Positions 51,945 through 63,200 of a stretch of 64,000 nucleotides of DNA are shown piece after piece. The DNA comes from Methanobrevibacter millerae (lineage in GTDB: Archaea; Methanobacteriota; Methanobacteria; Methanobacteriales; Methanobacteriaceae). The notes under the pieces are model-generated. The model worked only from the letters and a program-made list of their open reading frames with translations, did no database searches and had not been told where the DNA came from. The position numbers and the translations under genes were made by a program. Position 1 is the first letter of the stretch; every line of letters starts with the position of its first letter. The stretch spans positions 248,001 to 312,000 of the forward strand of contig NZ_CP011266.1 of the NCBI RefSeq assembly GCF_001477655.1, given 5' to 3'.

Positions 51945-54900
51945 ATGTTTAAAAAGATTAATATTATTTTGGTCTTGTTTGTGCTTTTAATCGTTTCTTT
52001 GGGCGCAGTCAGTGCAGCTGATGATGTCAATGAAACTTTAAGCATTGATGGGACTTCTCAAAATAGTGAAGTATTGACTGCTTCACAATATACTGTCACT
52101 TCTGATACTTATAGCCAATATTTCTCAACTTCTGGTGAAATGGCAAGTGCTATTAATTCAGGAGATACTGTAGTCTTAAACGGTGATTTCTCACAAAAGG
52201 ATTTCACCATCAACAAGCAAATTATTCTTAAAGGTTCCGGCGGAACAATATCTAACGGTATCATTAAGCTTACCAGCGGAGCTTCCGGAACTGAAATCAG
52301 CGGTTTAACTATTAGAAATAATGAAAACTATCATTCTGGAATTTTCATTGATGGAGCTAAAAACTGTTATATTCATGACAATGACATCAAAAATACCGGT
52401 ATGTCATCTTATCCTATTGTTTTAAATGAAAATTCTGATTTCAACAGGATAGTCAAAAATACTCTTGAAGCTTACGGCCAAACCTATGGTCACGGTTCAA
52501 GGTCAACATCAATTATCCTTCTTGGAAGTGCGGATAATAACTACATAGCTGAAAATAACATTCGCGTTGCAGATGCAAATGCAATCTATTTGTCCAGCTA
52601 TGGCGGAGGTACTTTCAAGGGTGGAGAGTCATTCAACAATGTAATTTATAAAAATGTCATTACCTACACTGTTAACACTACCTCATGGGCTTATGCTATC
52701 CAGTTGATGGGTGGAAACAATACTGTAGATTCAAATATAATCAATGGTGCATACAGAGGAGTTTCCTCTTCAAATCAGCCATTGAATAAGGTAATTAACA
52801 ATATTATTTATGTTGCAGGTACTGATTTCAGTTCCCATGCTGCAACAGGTGGAGATTATGCTATTGCACTTGCAGCAAATGCAACAGTAAGAAATAATAC
52901 TGTAACTGGTAATTTTGTTGGTGCAGCTATTTCTGCAGGTGACAATTCAGTCATTGAAGATAATTATGTCAATGCAACCAAGGGATACGGTATAGAAGCA
53001 AGCGGTGACGACACCAAAATCATTGGAAATGAAATTTACACCACTTCAGGTGCTGCTGTTCACCAGCAAGGTAATCAGGAAGGCATTGTGGTTGACAGAA
53101 ATGTTATAGTTTCTGACACAGGTATCGGTGTTTTGCTTTCAAAATCATCCAAAACCAAGTATCCTTCAAGAATTACCGTTACCAATAACCAGATTACAAC
53201 TTCAAACAAGTATATGATTAATGCCGCCGATGCGGATAAGGATTCATGGGTTATTAAAAACAACACTGGTAGTGGTACAATATTGACTCCTTCAGGTGAG
53301 GTAGACCCTTCAGTTCCCGACTTTAACTTTAACGGAACAACCCATATAATTACTCCTGCAAATTATCACAATTTCATTGATGAAAACGGAAACCTGAAAA
53401 ATGACTTCGTACAGGACGGAGATACTCTATACTTCGATGGAGTATTTGACAATAAACAGATTCTTGTTACAAGCAGTGTTAAAATAACAGGTAACAGCCC
53501 TAAATTTACCAATTCCACTTTCATTGTAACAACAGATTCTGTATGGATTGAAAACTTGACAATAATCAATAAAAATGCTGAAAGGCATAATGCATGGGGT
53601 ATTTTTGTAGCGGATGCTCAAATCGTAAAGATTGTAAACAACAACATTACAGTTTATGACCCTGCATCAGCTTATGCAGTCTATATCTATCAATCATCAA
53701 AGGTTTATGTTGAAGATAATGAACTGTTCTCCGGCGGAAACTCCCTGACATATCCTTTGCTTGGTTACGGTGCTGAAGAATGTGAATTTACAAATAATGT
53801 TGTCAACTGTCTCGGTACCGGTGAGATACATGTATTTGAAGACGGCGCTGATATAAATGCAAACACTTCTGAAGTCTGCATCGGCCAATGCCTTGGAGAT
53901 GTATTGAAAGAGCACTGTCTTGACGGAACTAATATAGTTCCTGAAATCTACAGGACATACGGTATTTTAATGATCAAATCATCCAACAACACATTAACAG
54001 GAAATGATGTAAAAGTCCGTTCATTAATTAATCAGACATTGCCGTCCAATTCAACCAATTCACTTGTGGGTATTGACTTCTACTATGACTGTGACAACAA
54101 CATGATTTCAAACAATAAAATTGATGTTGAAGGTATGGATAATTACCTGTATGGTGCTGGAGCTATTGCACATTCAACCGGTCAGTTCTCATCAACAACA
54201 GCTAAAAACAACACTTTTGTGGATAATGAAATCACTGTAAAAGGACCTAATGTCGCTGAAGGATTAATATTCGGTGATGGCTGCGACGATACAAAAATCC
54301 TAAACAATGATTTGATATTGGAATGTGACCGTATGGTTTACGGTATTAATTTGGAGATATCTGACAAGTCAACAATCAAAGGAAATAACATTAAAATCAG
54401 TTCCGATGTTGCATATGGTATTGAAGCATTTGAATCAGATGGAAATGTCATTGAAAACAACACTATTGTTGGAGAAGGTAAAGTTATCTCCGGAATTGCA
54501 GGTGTTAAAACTAACAATAACATAATTCAAAACAATACCATCACATCTAAAGGCAGTGGTGATAAACTAGACTTTGCTGTTCGCGATTCTGTAAATGCTC
54601 CAAACTCTGGTGTGTTCCTTACCGGTGTATCAAAAGGCAATTTAATTGATTCAAACATTATTGAAACTGAAAATGGGTATCCTGTGGATCTGGATACTGC
54701 TGCAACCGGAAACACTGTAACATACAATTATCTTAAAGGAAAAGAAGGTTCCGGTGACGATGGAGTAAACAATTCAGCATCCAACACAGTACATGATAAC
54801 TACGCATCAACATTTGATAATTTGAAAATGGATAACGTTACTGTTGAATACAATACCAAATTCACAGTTACTGTTGAAACTGAAAAAGAGGCTAACGGCG

Positions 54901-56414
54901 CTAATGTACAGTTCATGTTGGGAAATCTCATTTTAGGCAATGCAACTGTAAGCAATCAAAAGGCCAGCCTGACTTATGATTTAAATAAGAATTTAAATGT
55001 TGGAAAATATAATGTTACGGCGGTTTTAACAAAATCCGGATTTAAATCCGGCGAGATTACTTCTGTTTTAGAAATTACTAAAGCTAACATAACTGTAACT
55101 GTTGATGATGTATCCGCTAAACAGGGAGGCAGCGTTCCTATAGTTGCCCATGTTGTCGATTCAAATAAAAATCCTGTCTCAGGAATTGTAGTCAGATTCC
55201 AGAGAAATACTAATTATATCGGAACTGCAACTTCTGATGAAAACGGTGTTGCATCATTCAATACTAAAATACCCGCATTGTCTGACGGAACATATAATCT
55301 AATTGCAACAACAACAGAATCAGATAATTATGCACAAAGCATTGGGCAAGGCAAACTGACTGTAAGCGACACTTCAAAGACATATACAAAAATCACTGCA
55401 GGTAATGTAACGATGTATTGTAAAGACGGAACCAGGCTTGCTGCAACCATAACTGATTTGGATGGAAAAGCATTGTCAGGATTGAAGGTTAATGTAACTA
55501 TTAACAATGTTCAATATACCAGAACAAGTAATGATAACGGCCAGTTCTCAATAGCTTTAGGATTGCCTTCAGGTGTGTATAACGCATCATTTGACTTCAA
55601 AGGAGATGCTAAATACAGGGCTTCAAGTGCAACTTCCACAGTCACAATCAATCCTACATTGTCAGGTACTGATGTCGTGATGATGTATAAGAATGGAACA
55701 AGGTATTATGTTTCCGTTAAAAAGGACAATAAGCCTGTAGCAGACGTTAAGATTAAGTTAAACATCAATGGTGTAATGTATTACCGTACAACCAGTGCTG
55801 TTGGAACTGCAAGCATTGCTATTAATCTTATTCCGAACACTTATATTGTAACTGCTGAAAGGGAAGACACTGGTGAAAAAGTAAGCAATACCCTTTTAAT
55901 CAAGCCATTGCTTGTTGAAAATAAGGACTTGACTATATACTACAGAAACGGTACCGGATACACGGTTAAAGTAATAAAACAGGACGGCAGTGTTGCAGGT
56001 GCAGGTGAAGTTGTTAAATTCAACATCAACGGAGTATTTTATGAACGTAAAACAAATGATCAGGGAATCGCTAAGTTAAATCTTAATTTAGGTCCTAGTG
56101 ATTACATCATTACTGCTGAATATAATGACTTCAAAGTTTCAAATAAAATTAAGATACTTCCTGTGCTTTCAGCATCTGATCTGACTAAAAAATATGGTAC
56201 CAGCACTCCATTCACTGTAAAAATAGTGGATGGTCAAGGAAAACCTCTGGCTAATGCAACTATTGGATTTAACATTAATGGAGTATTCTATAATCGTATA
56301 AGTGATTCAACAGGTACTGCTAAGTTAAACATCAACCTGATTGCTGGAGAATATATAATCACATCATCTTATAATGGTGCAAACATAGCAAACAAAGTAA
56401 CCATCACTGCATGA
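51945..56414 (+). CDS. Adhesin-like protein with parallel beta-helix and Ig-like repeats
   Basis: A secreted protein of 1489 residues. The signal peptide is IILVLFVLLIVSLGAVSAAD. Residues about 60-950 are right-handed beta-helix repeats of the NosD/PbH1 kind (NTVDSNIINGAYRGVS, NVIENNTIVGEGKVISG). Then come Ig-like domains (VPIVAHVVDSNKNPVSGI) and four or five copies of the roughly 85-residue domain found at the end of the 42601 adhesin (YYRNGTGYTVKVIKQDGS, FNINGVFYERKTND). It ends NGANIANKVTITA, nearly the same as the other protein, with no anchor helix. It probably binds polysaccharide or cell surfaces; inferred. Confidence 0.88.
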   Translation: MFKKINIILVLFVLLIVSLGAVSAADDVNETLSIDGTSQNSEVLTASQYTVTSDTYSQYFSTSGEMASAINSGDTVVLNGDFSQKDFTINKQIILKGSGGTISNGIIKLTSGASGTEISGLTIRNNENYHSGIFIDGAKNCYIHDNDIKNTGMSSYPIVLNENSDFNRIVKNTLEAYGQTYGHGSRSTSIILLGSADNNYIAENNIRVADANAIYLSSYGGGTFKGGESFNNVIYKNVITYTVNTTSWAYAIQLMGGNNTVDSNIINGAYRGVSSSNQPLNKVINNIIYVAGTDFSSHAATGGDYAIALAANATVRNNTVTGNFVGAAISAGDNSVIEDNYVNATKGYGIEASGDDTKIIGNEIYTTSGAAVHQQGNQEGIVVDRNVIVSDTGIGVLLSKSSKTKYPSRITVTNNQITTSNKYMINAADADKDSWVIKNNTGSGTILTPSGEVDPSVPDFNFNGTTHIITPANYHNFIDENGNLKNDFVQDGDTLYFDGVFDNKQILVTSSVKITGNSPKFTNSTFIVTTDSVWIENLTIINKNAERHNAWGIFVADAQIVKIVNNNITVYDPASAYAVYIYQSSKVYVEDNELFSGGNSLTYPLLGYGAEECEFTNNVVNCLGTGEIHVFEDGADINANTSEVCIGQCLGDVLKEHCLDGTNIVPEIYRTYGILMIKSSNNTLTGNDVKVRSLINQTLPSNSTNSLVGIDFYYDCDNNMISNNKIDVEGMDNYLYGAGAIAHSTGQFSSTTAKNNTFVDNEITVKGPNVAEGLIFGDGCDDTKILNNDLILECDRMVYGINLEISDKSTIKGNNIKISSDVAYGIEAFESDGNVIENNTIVGEGKVISGIAGVKTNNNIIQNNTITSKGSGDKLDFAVRDSVNAPNSGVFLTGVSKGNLIDSNIIETENGYPVDLDTAATGNTVTYNYLKGKEGSGDDGVNNSASNTVHDNYASTFDNLKMDNVTVEYNTKFTVTVETEKEANGANVQFMLGNLILGNATVSNQKASLTYDLNKNLNVGKYNVTAVLTKSGFKSGEITSVLEITKANITVTVDDVSAKQGGSVPIVAHVVDSNKNPVSGIVVRFQRNTNYIGTATSDENGVASFNTKIPALSDGTYNLIATTTESDNYAQSIGQGKLTVSDTSKTYTKITAGNVTMYCKDGTRLAATITDLDGKALSGLKVNVTINNVQYTRTSNDNGQFSIALGLPSGVYNASFDFKGDAKYRASSATSTVTINPTLSGTDVVMMYKNGTRYYVSVKKDNKPVADVKIKLNINGVMYYRTTSAVGTASIAINLIPNTYIVTAEREDTGEKVSNTLLIKPLLVENKDLTIYYRNGTGYTVKVIKQDGSVAGAGEVVKFNINGVFYERKTNDQGIAKLNLNLGPSDYIITAEYNDFKVSNKIKILPVLSASDLTKKYGTSTPFTVKIVDGQGKPLANATIGFNINGVFYNRISDSTGTAKLNINLIAGEYIITSSYNGANIANKVTITA

Positions 56415-56450
56415 GGTTAATTATTCTAACCTCTTTTCTTATTTTTTTTA
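56413..56450 (+). terminator. Stop-codon hairpin and T tract after the beta-helix adhesin
   Basis: GAGGTTA (56413-56419) and TAACCTC (56427-56433) form a 7-bp stem starting inside the TGA stop, followed by TTTTCTTATTTTTTTT. Confidence 0.65.
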
Positions 56451-57288
56451 AAAGAACATAAAATTAGATTGTTTTTGCAAAAAATTATTTAAATTATTTT
56501 TGGTGTGGTTTTATAAATGTAGGTTATGTTTCGAGTAGTCGAAACATATCCTAAAATGATTTTTTTATTTGTAACACGGGAGATGTTACAGTTTAATATT
56601 TTGTTAAAATTAGTATTTAAGTGTTTCTTAATTTAAGAATGCCTAAATTTTAAAATTAGTCGTTGAAAATTGATATTTTTTATTTTTAAATTAAATGGTT
56701 AGGTTTTTATATAAAATACATGTTTTAATCATAAATGAAAAAAACATGTATCCGATAAATGATTTTTTAAATAGCAACACGGGAGGTGTTACCATTTAAT
56801 ATTATATGATTATATACTATTTAAACATTTCCATATAATTTTAAAATTTTATTATATGCAAAGTTGATTTGACTTTGTAAAAATCTTATTTTTTATATTA
56901 ATGTTTAATATTTTTAATATTTTATTAAATAATTGTATATTTTATTTTTTTAGTGGTATTCTTTTTATCAATTACTTTCTCATTGTTTTTAAAAAGTATT
57001 GGATTTTGTACAGAAAATATCTCTTAGAAATGATTAATTTTTAAATTATGGATTATCTTTATTTAATTCTTTTTTATTTGGGATTTTAGGTATTAATTTT
57101 TAATTTTTTTATAAATTTAATTATTCATTGATTTATTTTTTTAATTTATTTTTTTTAAAATAAATTTTGTTTAGATATTTTGTTCATTAATAAATTAACA
57201 ATATTTATTTATGAATATTAATAAATAGTTTAATGATTAAGTTTTTCTCTTTGGATTTAATCTATAAATTTAAAGGAGGTGAAACTAT
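56451..57288 (+). promoter_or_regulatory. Long leader region with two repeated hairpin modules
   Basis: About 840 bases without a gene. A 9-bp hairpin ATGTTTCGA-GTAG-TCGAAACAT lies at 56526-56547. A module ending GTAACACGGGAGATGTTAC (56571-56589) and TTTAATATT recurs about 203 bases later as GCAACACGGGAGGTGTTAC (56774-56792) and TTTAATATT, each preceded by an ACATRTATCC-like box and AAATGATTTTTT. The CGGGAG loop is kept. From 56830 to 57270 the region is extremely AT-rich. The structures could belong to a long 5' leader or to separate small RNAs. Confidence 0.5.
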
Positions 57289-60200
57289 ATGAAAAAAAGA
57301 ATGCTTTTAATTATTTCGATAATAATTATTTGTTTCTTCTCAATATCATGTGTTAATGCTGAAAGCAATCTAACTAATGATATTTTGGGTGATGATTTGA
57401 GTTATAAATCATTCACGGATTTACAGTCGTTAATACAAGATTCTTCTGGTGTTGTAGAACTAACTGATAATTATAAATATAATTCAACTATTGATACTTC
57501 TGATTTTTCAAATGGAATATTTATTCCTAATCCTGTTACCATCAACGGAAACGGCCATTCTATCGATGCTTTAAATAAAGCTAAAATCTTTACCATTACT
57601 GGATCTAATGTACTTTTAAACAACATAACTTTTAAAAATGCTTATGGTGATCTTTTCGGTGGAGCTATATCCTGGTCAGGTACTGGAGGTAGTCTTTTAA
57701 ACTGTCAATTCGACTCATGTAAAGCGAAAATAGATGGTGGTGCTATCTATTGGTCAGGAACTTACGCCAAAATCGATAATTCAAATTTCACTTCATGCAG
57801 TGCATTTGAAGCCGGAGGTTCAAGTGGTGGTGCTGTCATGATAGCTGGAAAATTTTCAAATATCCAAAATTCAATTTTTGATTCGAATATTGGTCAAAAT
57901 GGTGGTGGATTAGCTATTAGCGGAGATATGCCTTATTTGGATAATTTGACTTTTGTTAATAATTATGCTACTTCAAGAGGCGGAGGTCTTTATGTGACTG
58001 GGGGTAGTTGTGAAATATCTAACTGTAAGTTTATCAACAACTCTGCTCAAGGTCAGGGTGGCGGTGCATATTTCGATGCATGGGCACAGGAATTAACATC
58101 TTTGACTTTTGTAAATAACTCCGCTGCATTAGGTGGAGGTTTAGTATTCAAATCATGGAGTAATGGTTTTCTTGTAAATTCTGAATTCTATAATAATCAT
58201 GCTGCATACGGTGGTGGAGCCATTCTTGAACAAGGACAAACAGGTTTATTCATGAATTTAAAAATTATAAATAATTCTGCAAATGGTTATGGTGGAGCTA
58301 TATGTTTAAATCATGCTATTTTAAGATTTTCTGATATAATTAACAACACCGCATATGTTGGTGGTGGAGTTTATGCTAGCGGTGGAGAAATATATAATGA
58401 TACTCATTTCTCAGGCAATGCTGCTGAGTTTTTAGATTCAATTGCACTTTTAGATAATGTGGACCTTCACGGTAATTTCGATTGCGATATTGGTTATGTT
58501 AATGTTACTGATGATGTAAGTCCATTGTCTAGGGATGTTTATAAAATGGTTAAATTATCAAATGGTTATTATGCATATTGTAATGAAAAATATGGTGATG
58601 GGCCTAATGATGCTTATTTCTATGAAAATATAGATTTAATTAAAAATAGATTAACTGGAGAGTTCATAGGTGAATATCTCAAAATTCTAATCTATGATAA
58701 TATTAATTCCAAACAGGATGCATTAGCGGTAGATTTAACTTGGGACATTTATGAGTTCACTGATGGTGATTTTAGAAACTCCCTATATTATCCTAAAGTA
58801 AAAAGGGCAATAAGCTTGTACGATAGTGGGTTAAGAATTCCAAACAATGCCACTAAGATTTTACAAAATGGTACTGTTGTAACATATCAGTTTGCTTCAT
58901 ACATTACTTCAAAAGCTAATCAGAACTTGTTCTGTTTTTATATAAATGAAAGCGGACCAGTCAACAAAACCTTGATTAAAGATACTTTAAATAAAACAGT
59001 ATTCGTCGGTGAAAATGTTGAATTTAATGTTACATTAAATAATCAGTATAATTTCACAATGTGTGGTATTGTTGTTGAAGATCATTATTCAAACGGTTTA
59101 AGCTATGTTGGGTGGAATCCTACTCATGGTGACTGGACTTATAATGAAACCACTAAACAATGGCATTTAGATAGCCTAAAAAGTGGAGATGTTGCTTCAT
59201 TTGTTGTAAAATTCAAAACAACTATTAGTGGAGTATTGAACAATACTGTTGTTTCATGGTCTAGAAACACTACTGAGGTATATGATAATAATACAACTCG
59301 CACATACCTTAAAAATCTCACAATTGAAAAAATTGCACTTAACCCAACTGTTTTCGTTGGAAATCAAACAACATTTAAAATCGTAGTTAAAAACACAGGT
59401 GAAGTAAGTTTGGCTGATGTTAAAATAACTGAGGTTTCTTATGATGGTTTGATTTATGATTCATACAAATCAGATGAGTCATGGGATTATTCAAATAATG
59501 TATGGGTTTTAAAAAGAATTTTAGAACCTGGTGAGACTGTAAGTATTGATGTAACATTCAACACAACTCGTGTTGGTAATTTTACTAATATTGTGTGTGT
59601 AAGTTCCAATATAACTGAAAATAAAACTACAAATAATAATACAACAGTTTTAAAAGCAGATTTGGAAGTTAAAAAAATTGCTTTAACTCCAAAAGTTAAA
59701 TTAGGAGATTTAACATCCTTTGAAATATATGTTCACAATATCGGCGATGTTGAACTAAGCAATGTTTGTATTGTTGAAGAGTCTTATCCAGGATTGATTT
59801 ATGATTCATGGAATGAAGACAAATTGTGGACTTATGATGTTATCGGTGGTAAACATACATGGACATTAAATCGTAATTTGACTTTAGGCGAAAAATTAGC
59901 TATTGAAGTTTACTTCAAGACAAATTCCACAGGTAACTTTGTCAATACTGCAGTTGTATCATCTAATGAAACTGAAAATAAAACTGTTACTAACAATACA
60001 ACAGTTTTAAAACCGGCTATGGATGTTAAAAAAATTGCTTTAAATCAAAGTGTTTCTATTGGAGGCATTGCTATATTTGAAATTATAGTAAACAATGTCG
60101 GTGAAGTTGAATTGTATGATATTACATTAAATGAAGTAATTCCTGATGGTCTTGATTATCTTGGCTATCGTGAATCCAAATTCTGGACTTATAAAGGTAA

Positions 60201-63200
60201 TTATGTCTGGAAAGCTAATGCTCCTTTGCTTGTTAATGAGAAAGAGTCATTAATTGTATACTTTAATGCAACCAAAGTAGGTAACTTGACTAATGAAGTA
60301 ATTGTAAGTTCAAATCAGACTGAAAATAAAACTTCCAACAACACTACTGAGGTTTTAAAATGTGATTTGTATGTTGAAAAGATTGCTCATAACAAAACCG
60401 TTGCAATCAATGAAATTGTGACCTTTGAAATTTTCGTTAAAAACACAGGAGAAATTGATTTAACTGATGTTACAGTTAAGGATATTCCTCAAGAGGGCTT
60501 GAATTATGTTGGTTATAGACATACTAATGATTGGAATTATGTTGGTGGGGTTTGGAAACTTAATCGTGTTTTAGAACCGCAGGCTTCTTCAGTTATTTAT
60601 GTTTATTATAATGCAACTAAATTGGGTAATCTAACCAATACTGCTGTTGTTTCATCTAACAAGACAGAAAACAAAACAGACAATGATACTGTTGAAGTTT
60701 TAAGACCACATATGTCTGTTGTAAAGATTGCAAAGGATAAAACCGTTAGCTTAGGTTCTAATGCTACATTTGAAATTGTTGTCCATAATGATGGTGAAAC
60801 TGACTTAAACAATGTACAAGTATCTGATATTGTGCCTGAAGGATTAATTTTCCTATCTCAAAATTCTAGGGGATTGTGGGATTATTCCAATGGGGTATGG
60901 ATACTTAAAGATACTTTAAAAGTTGGTGAGTATGCTGCATTTTATGTAACATTTGCTACTAATAAAACAGGTAATTTAACAAATACTGTTGTTGCCACTT
61001 CCAATGAAACCGGTAACATTACTAATGAAACTAATGTTACAGTTTTAAGCGGTAATTTAAGTGTTAGAAAAATTACTTTAAATCATTATGTAGCTATTGG
61101 TGAGAGCATTGCTTTTGAAATATTCGTTGAAAATACCGGTGAAATTGATTTACATGATGTCTATATTATAGAAGAGTCATACGAAGGCTTGATTTATGAA
61201 GGCTATAGCAATATCGATGACTGGTCTTACTCTGACGGCAAATGGATATTGAATCATATCCTAAAACCGGGTCAGTTCACAGGTTTGCTTGTATATTTCA
61301 TTTCAAATAAAACAGGTAACTTTACAAATTATGCAAGTGCTGGTTCTAATGAAACCAATAAAACTTATACCAACAATACTACTGAAGTTTTCAATACGAC
61401 TGAAGAAATACCTATTTCAAACTCAACAGAAATTGAATCTCTTGATTTGATAAAAACAGCTTTAAACAAACAGGTTACTTTAGGCGATAAGGCTATTTTC
61501 CAAATTGTTGTTCACAATACTGGAACAGCTACATTGTATAATGTAACTGTAAGTGAAGTGTTCTATGGTGGATTAATCTATGATTCCTTTGTGGATTATA
61601 CAGGATTATTTACCAAAAATAGCAATCTGTCATGGACAGTTGATGTTCTTTATCCTGGAGAGTTCTTAGGTTTTACAGTCTATTTCAATACTACAAAACC
61701 TGGTGAATTTGTCAATGTTGTATCTGATGGAAATAAAACTGATAATGATACAGTTAAGGTTTTAAAACCATCATACACTATTGAAAAAATTGCCTTAAAT
61801 AAAAATCTGCATTTGGGTGATTTGGCGGTATTTGAGATAATGGTTCATAATGATGGCGAAGTAAATCTGGATAACATTACTGTCAGCGAATTATTATTCG
61901 AAGGTCTTGATTATCTGTACTTTGTAGATTATCTTAACTCATGGGAATATGTTGGAGATTTAACATGGTCCTTAAATAATACATTAGTTCCTGGTGAATA
62001 TTCAGGGTTCTTTGTATACTTTAACACAACTTTGCCGGGTAAATTCATAAATATGATTTCATCCGGAAATAAAACGGCTAATGACACTGTTGAAGTTCGT
62101 GACTTTGTATTTGACATTGAAAAAATAGCTGTTAATAAAGTTGTAAAATTAGGCGATCAGGTTATATTTGAAATCGTTGTTCACAACAGCGGTGAAATTC
62201 CATTGAATAATGTTGTTGTTCGTGAAATTTTCTATGACGGATTAATCTATGATCATTATATTGATGAGAATGGTTTATGGAGTTATGATAATTTAACATG
62301 GACATTAAATGATTTGCTTGTTCCTGGAGAATATTCTGTGTTTTCAGTTGTCTTCAACACTACTGAAGTTGGTAAATTTACAAATGTTGTAAGTTATGAT
62401 AATAAGACGGCAAATGATACAGTTGAAGTGTTCACTCCAGAATATGAAATTGGCAAAGTCGCTTTGGAAAAAAGTGCTGTTGTTGGAGATGAAGTAACAT
62501 TTGAAATCTATGTTCACAATACTGGTAAAGTAAATGTGGATAATATCACTATCAATGAATCATCCTTTGATGGTTTGGAATTTGTGAGTTTTGTCGATAA
62601 TTCAGAATTCTGGGATTATGCGGGCAATTTATCATGGACTTTAAATAGATTCATCGCCCCTGGTGCATATGTGGGATTCTTTGTAACATTTAAAACCACA
62701 AAATCTGGAGAATCAGTAAATGTTATTACTTCAGGCAATAAATCTGCAAATGACACTGTCGAAGTAAACAAACCGCAATACGAAATAGATAAAATAGTCT
62801 TGAATAAAACAGTTCAAGTTGGTGAGCAAGTAATTTTTGAAATTGTTGTACATAACAGTGGAAAAGTTGCTATTGATAACATTACCGTAGTTGAGTCTTC
62901 ATTTGTGGGTTTAGAATATGTTGGTTATTTGGATACCACTGGAAGGTGGATAAATAATGGCTTATCCTGGACATTAAGTGATACTTTAACTCCTGGTGAG
63001 TATATAGTATTCTTTGTAATATTCAATACTACTAGCGAAGGTAATTTTACAAATACAATTATTTCAGGTAATTTAACTGAAAATGATACTGTTGAAGTAC
63101 TTAAAAATGAAACTCCATCTGAAAACAAAACAACTCCTGATGTTCCTGAGGTTCCTAGTGAGGAAATTCCTGCTGAAGAAGTTGTTGTTGAGGATAAATC

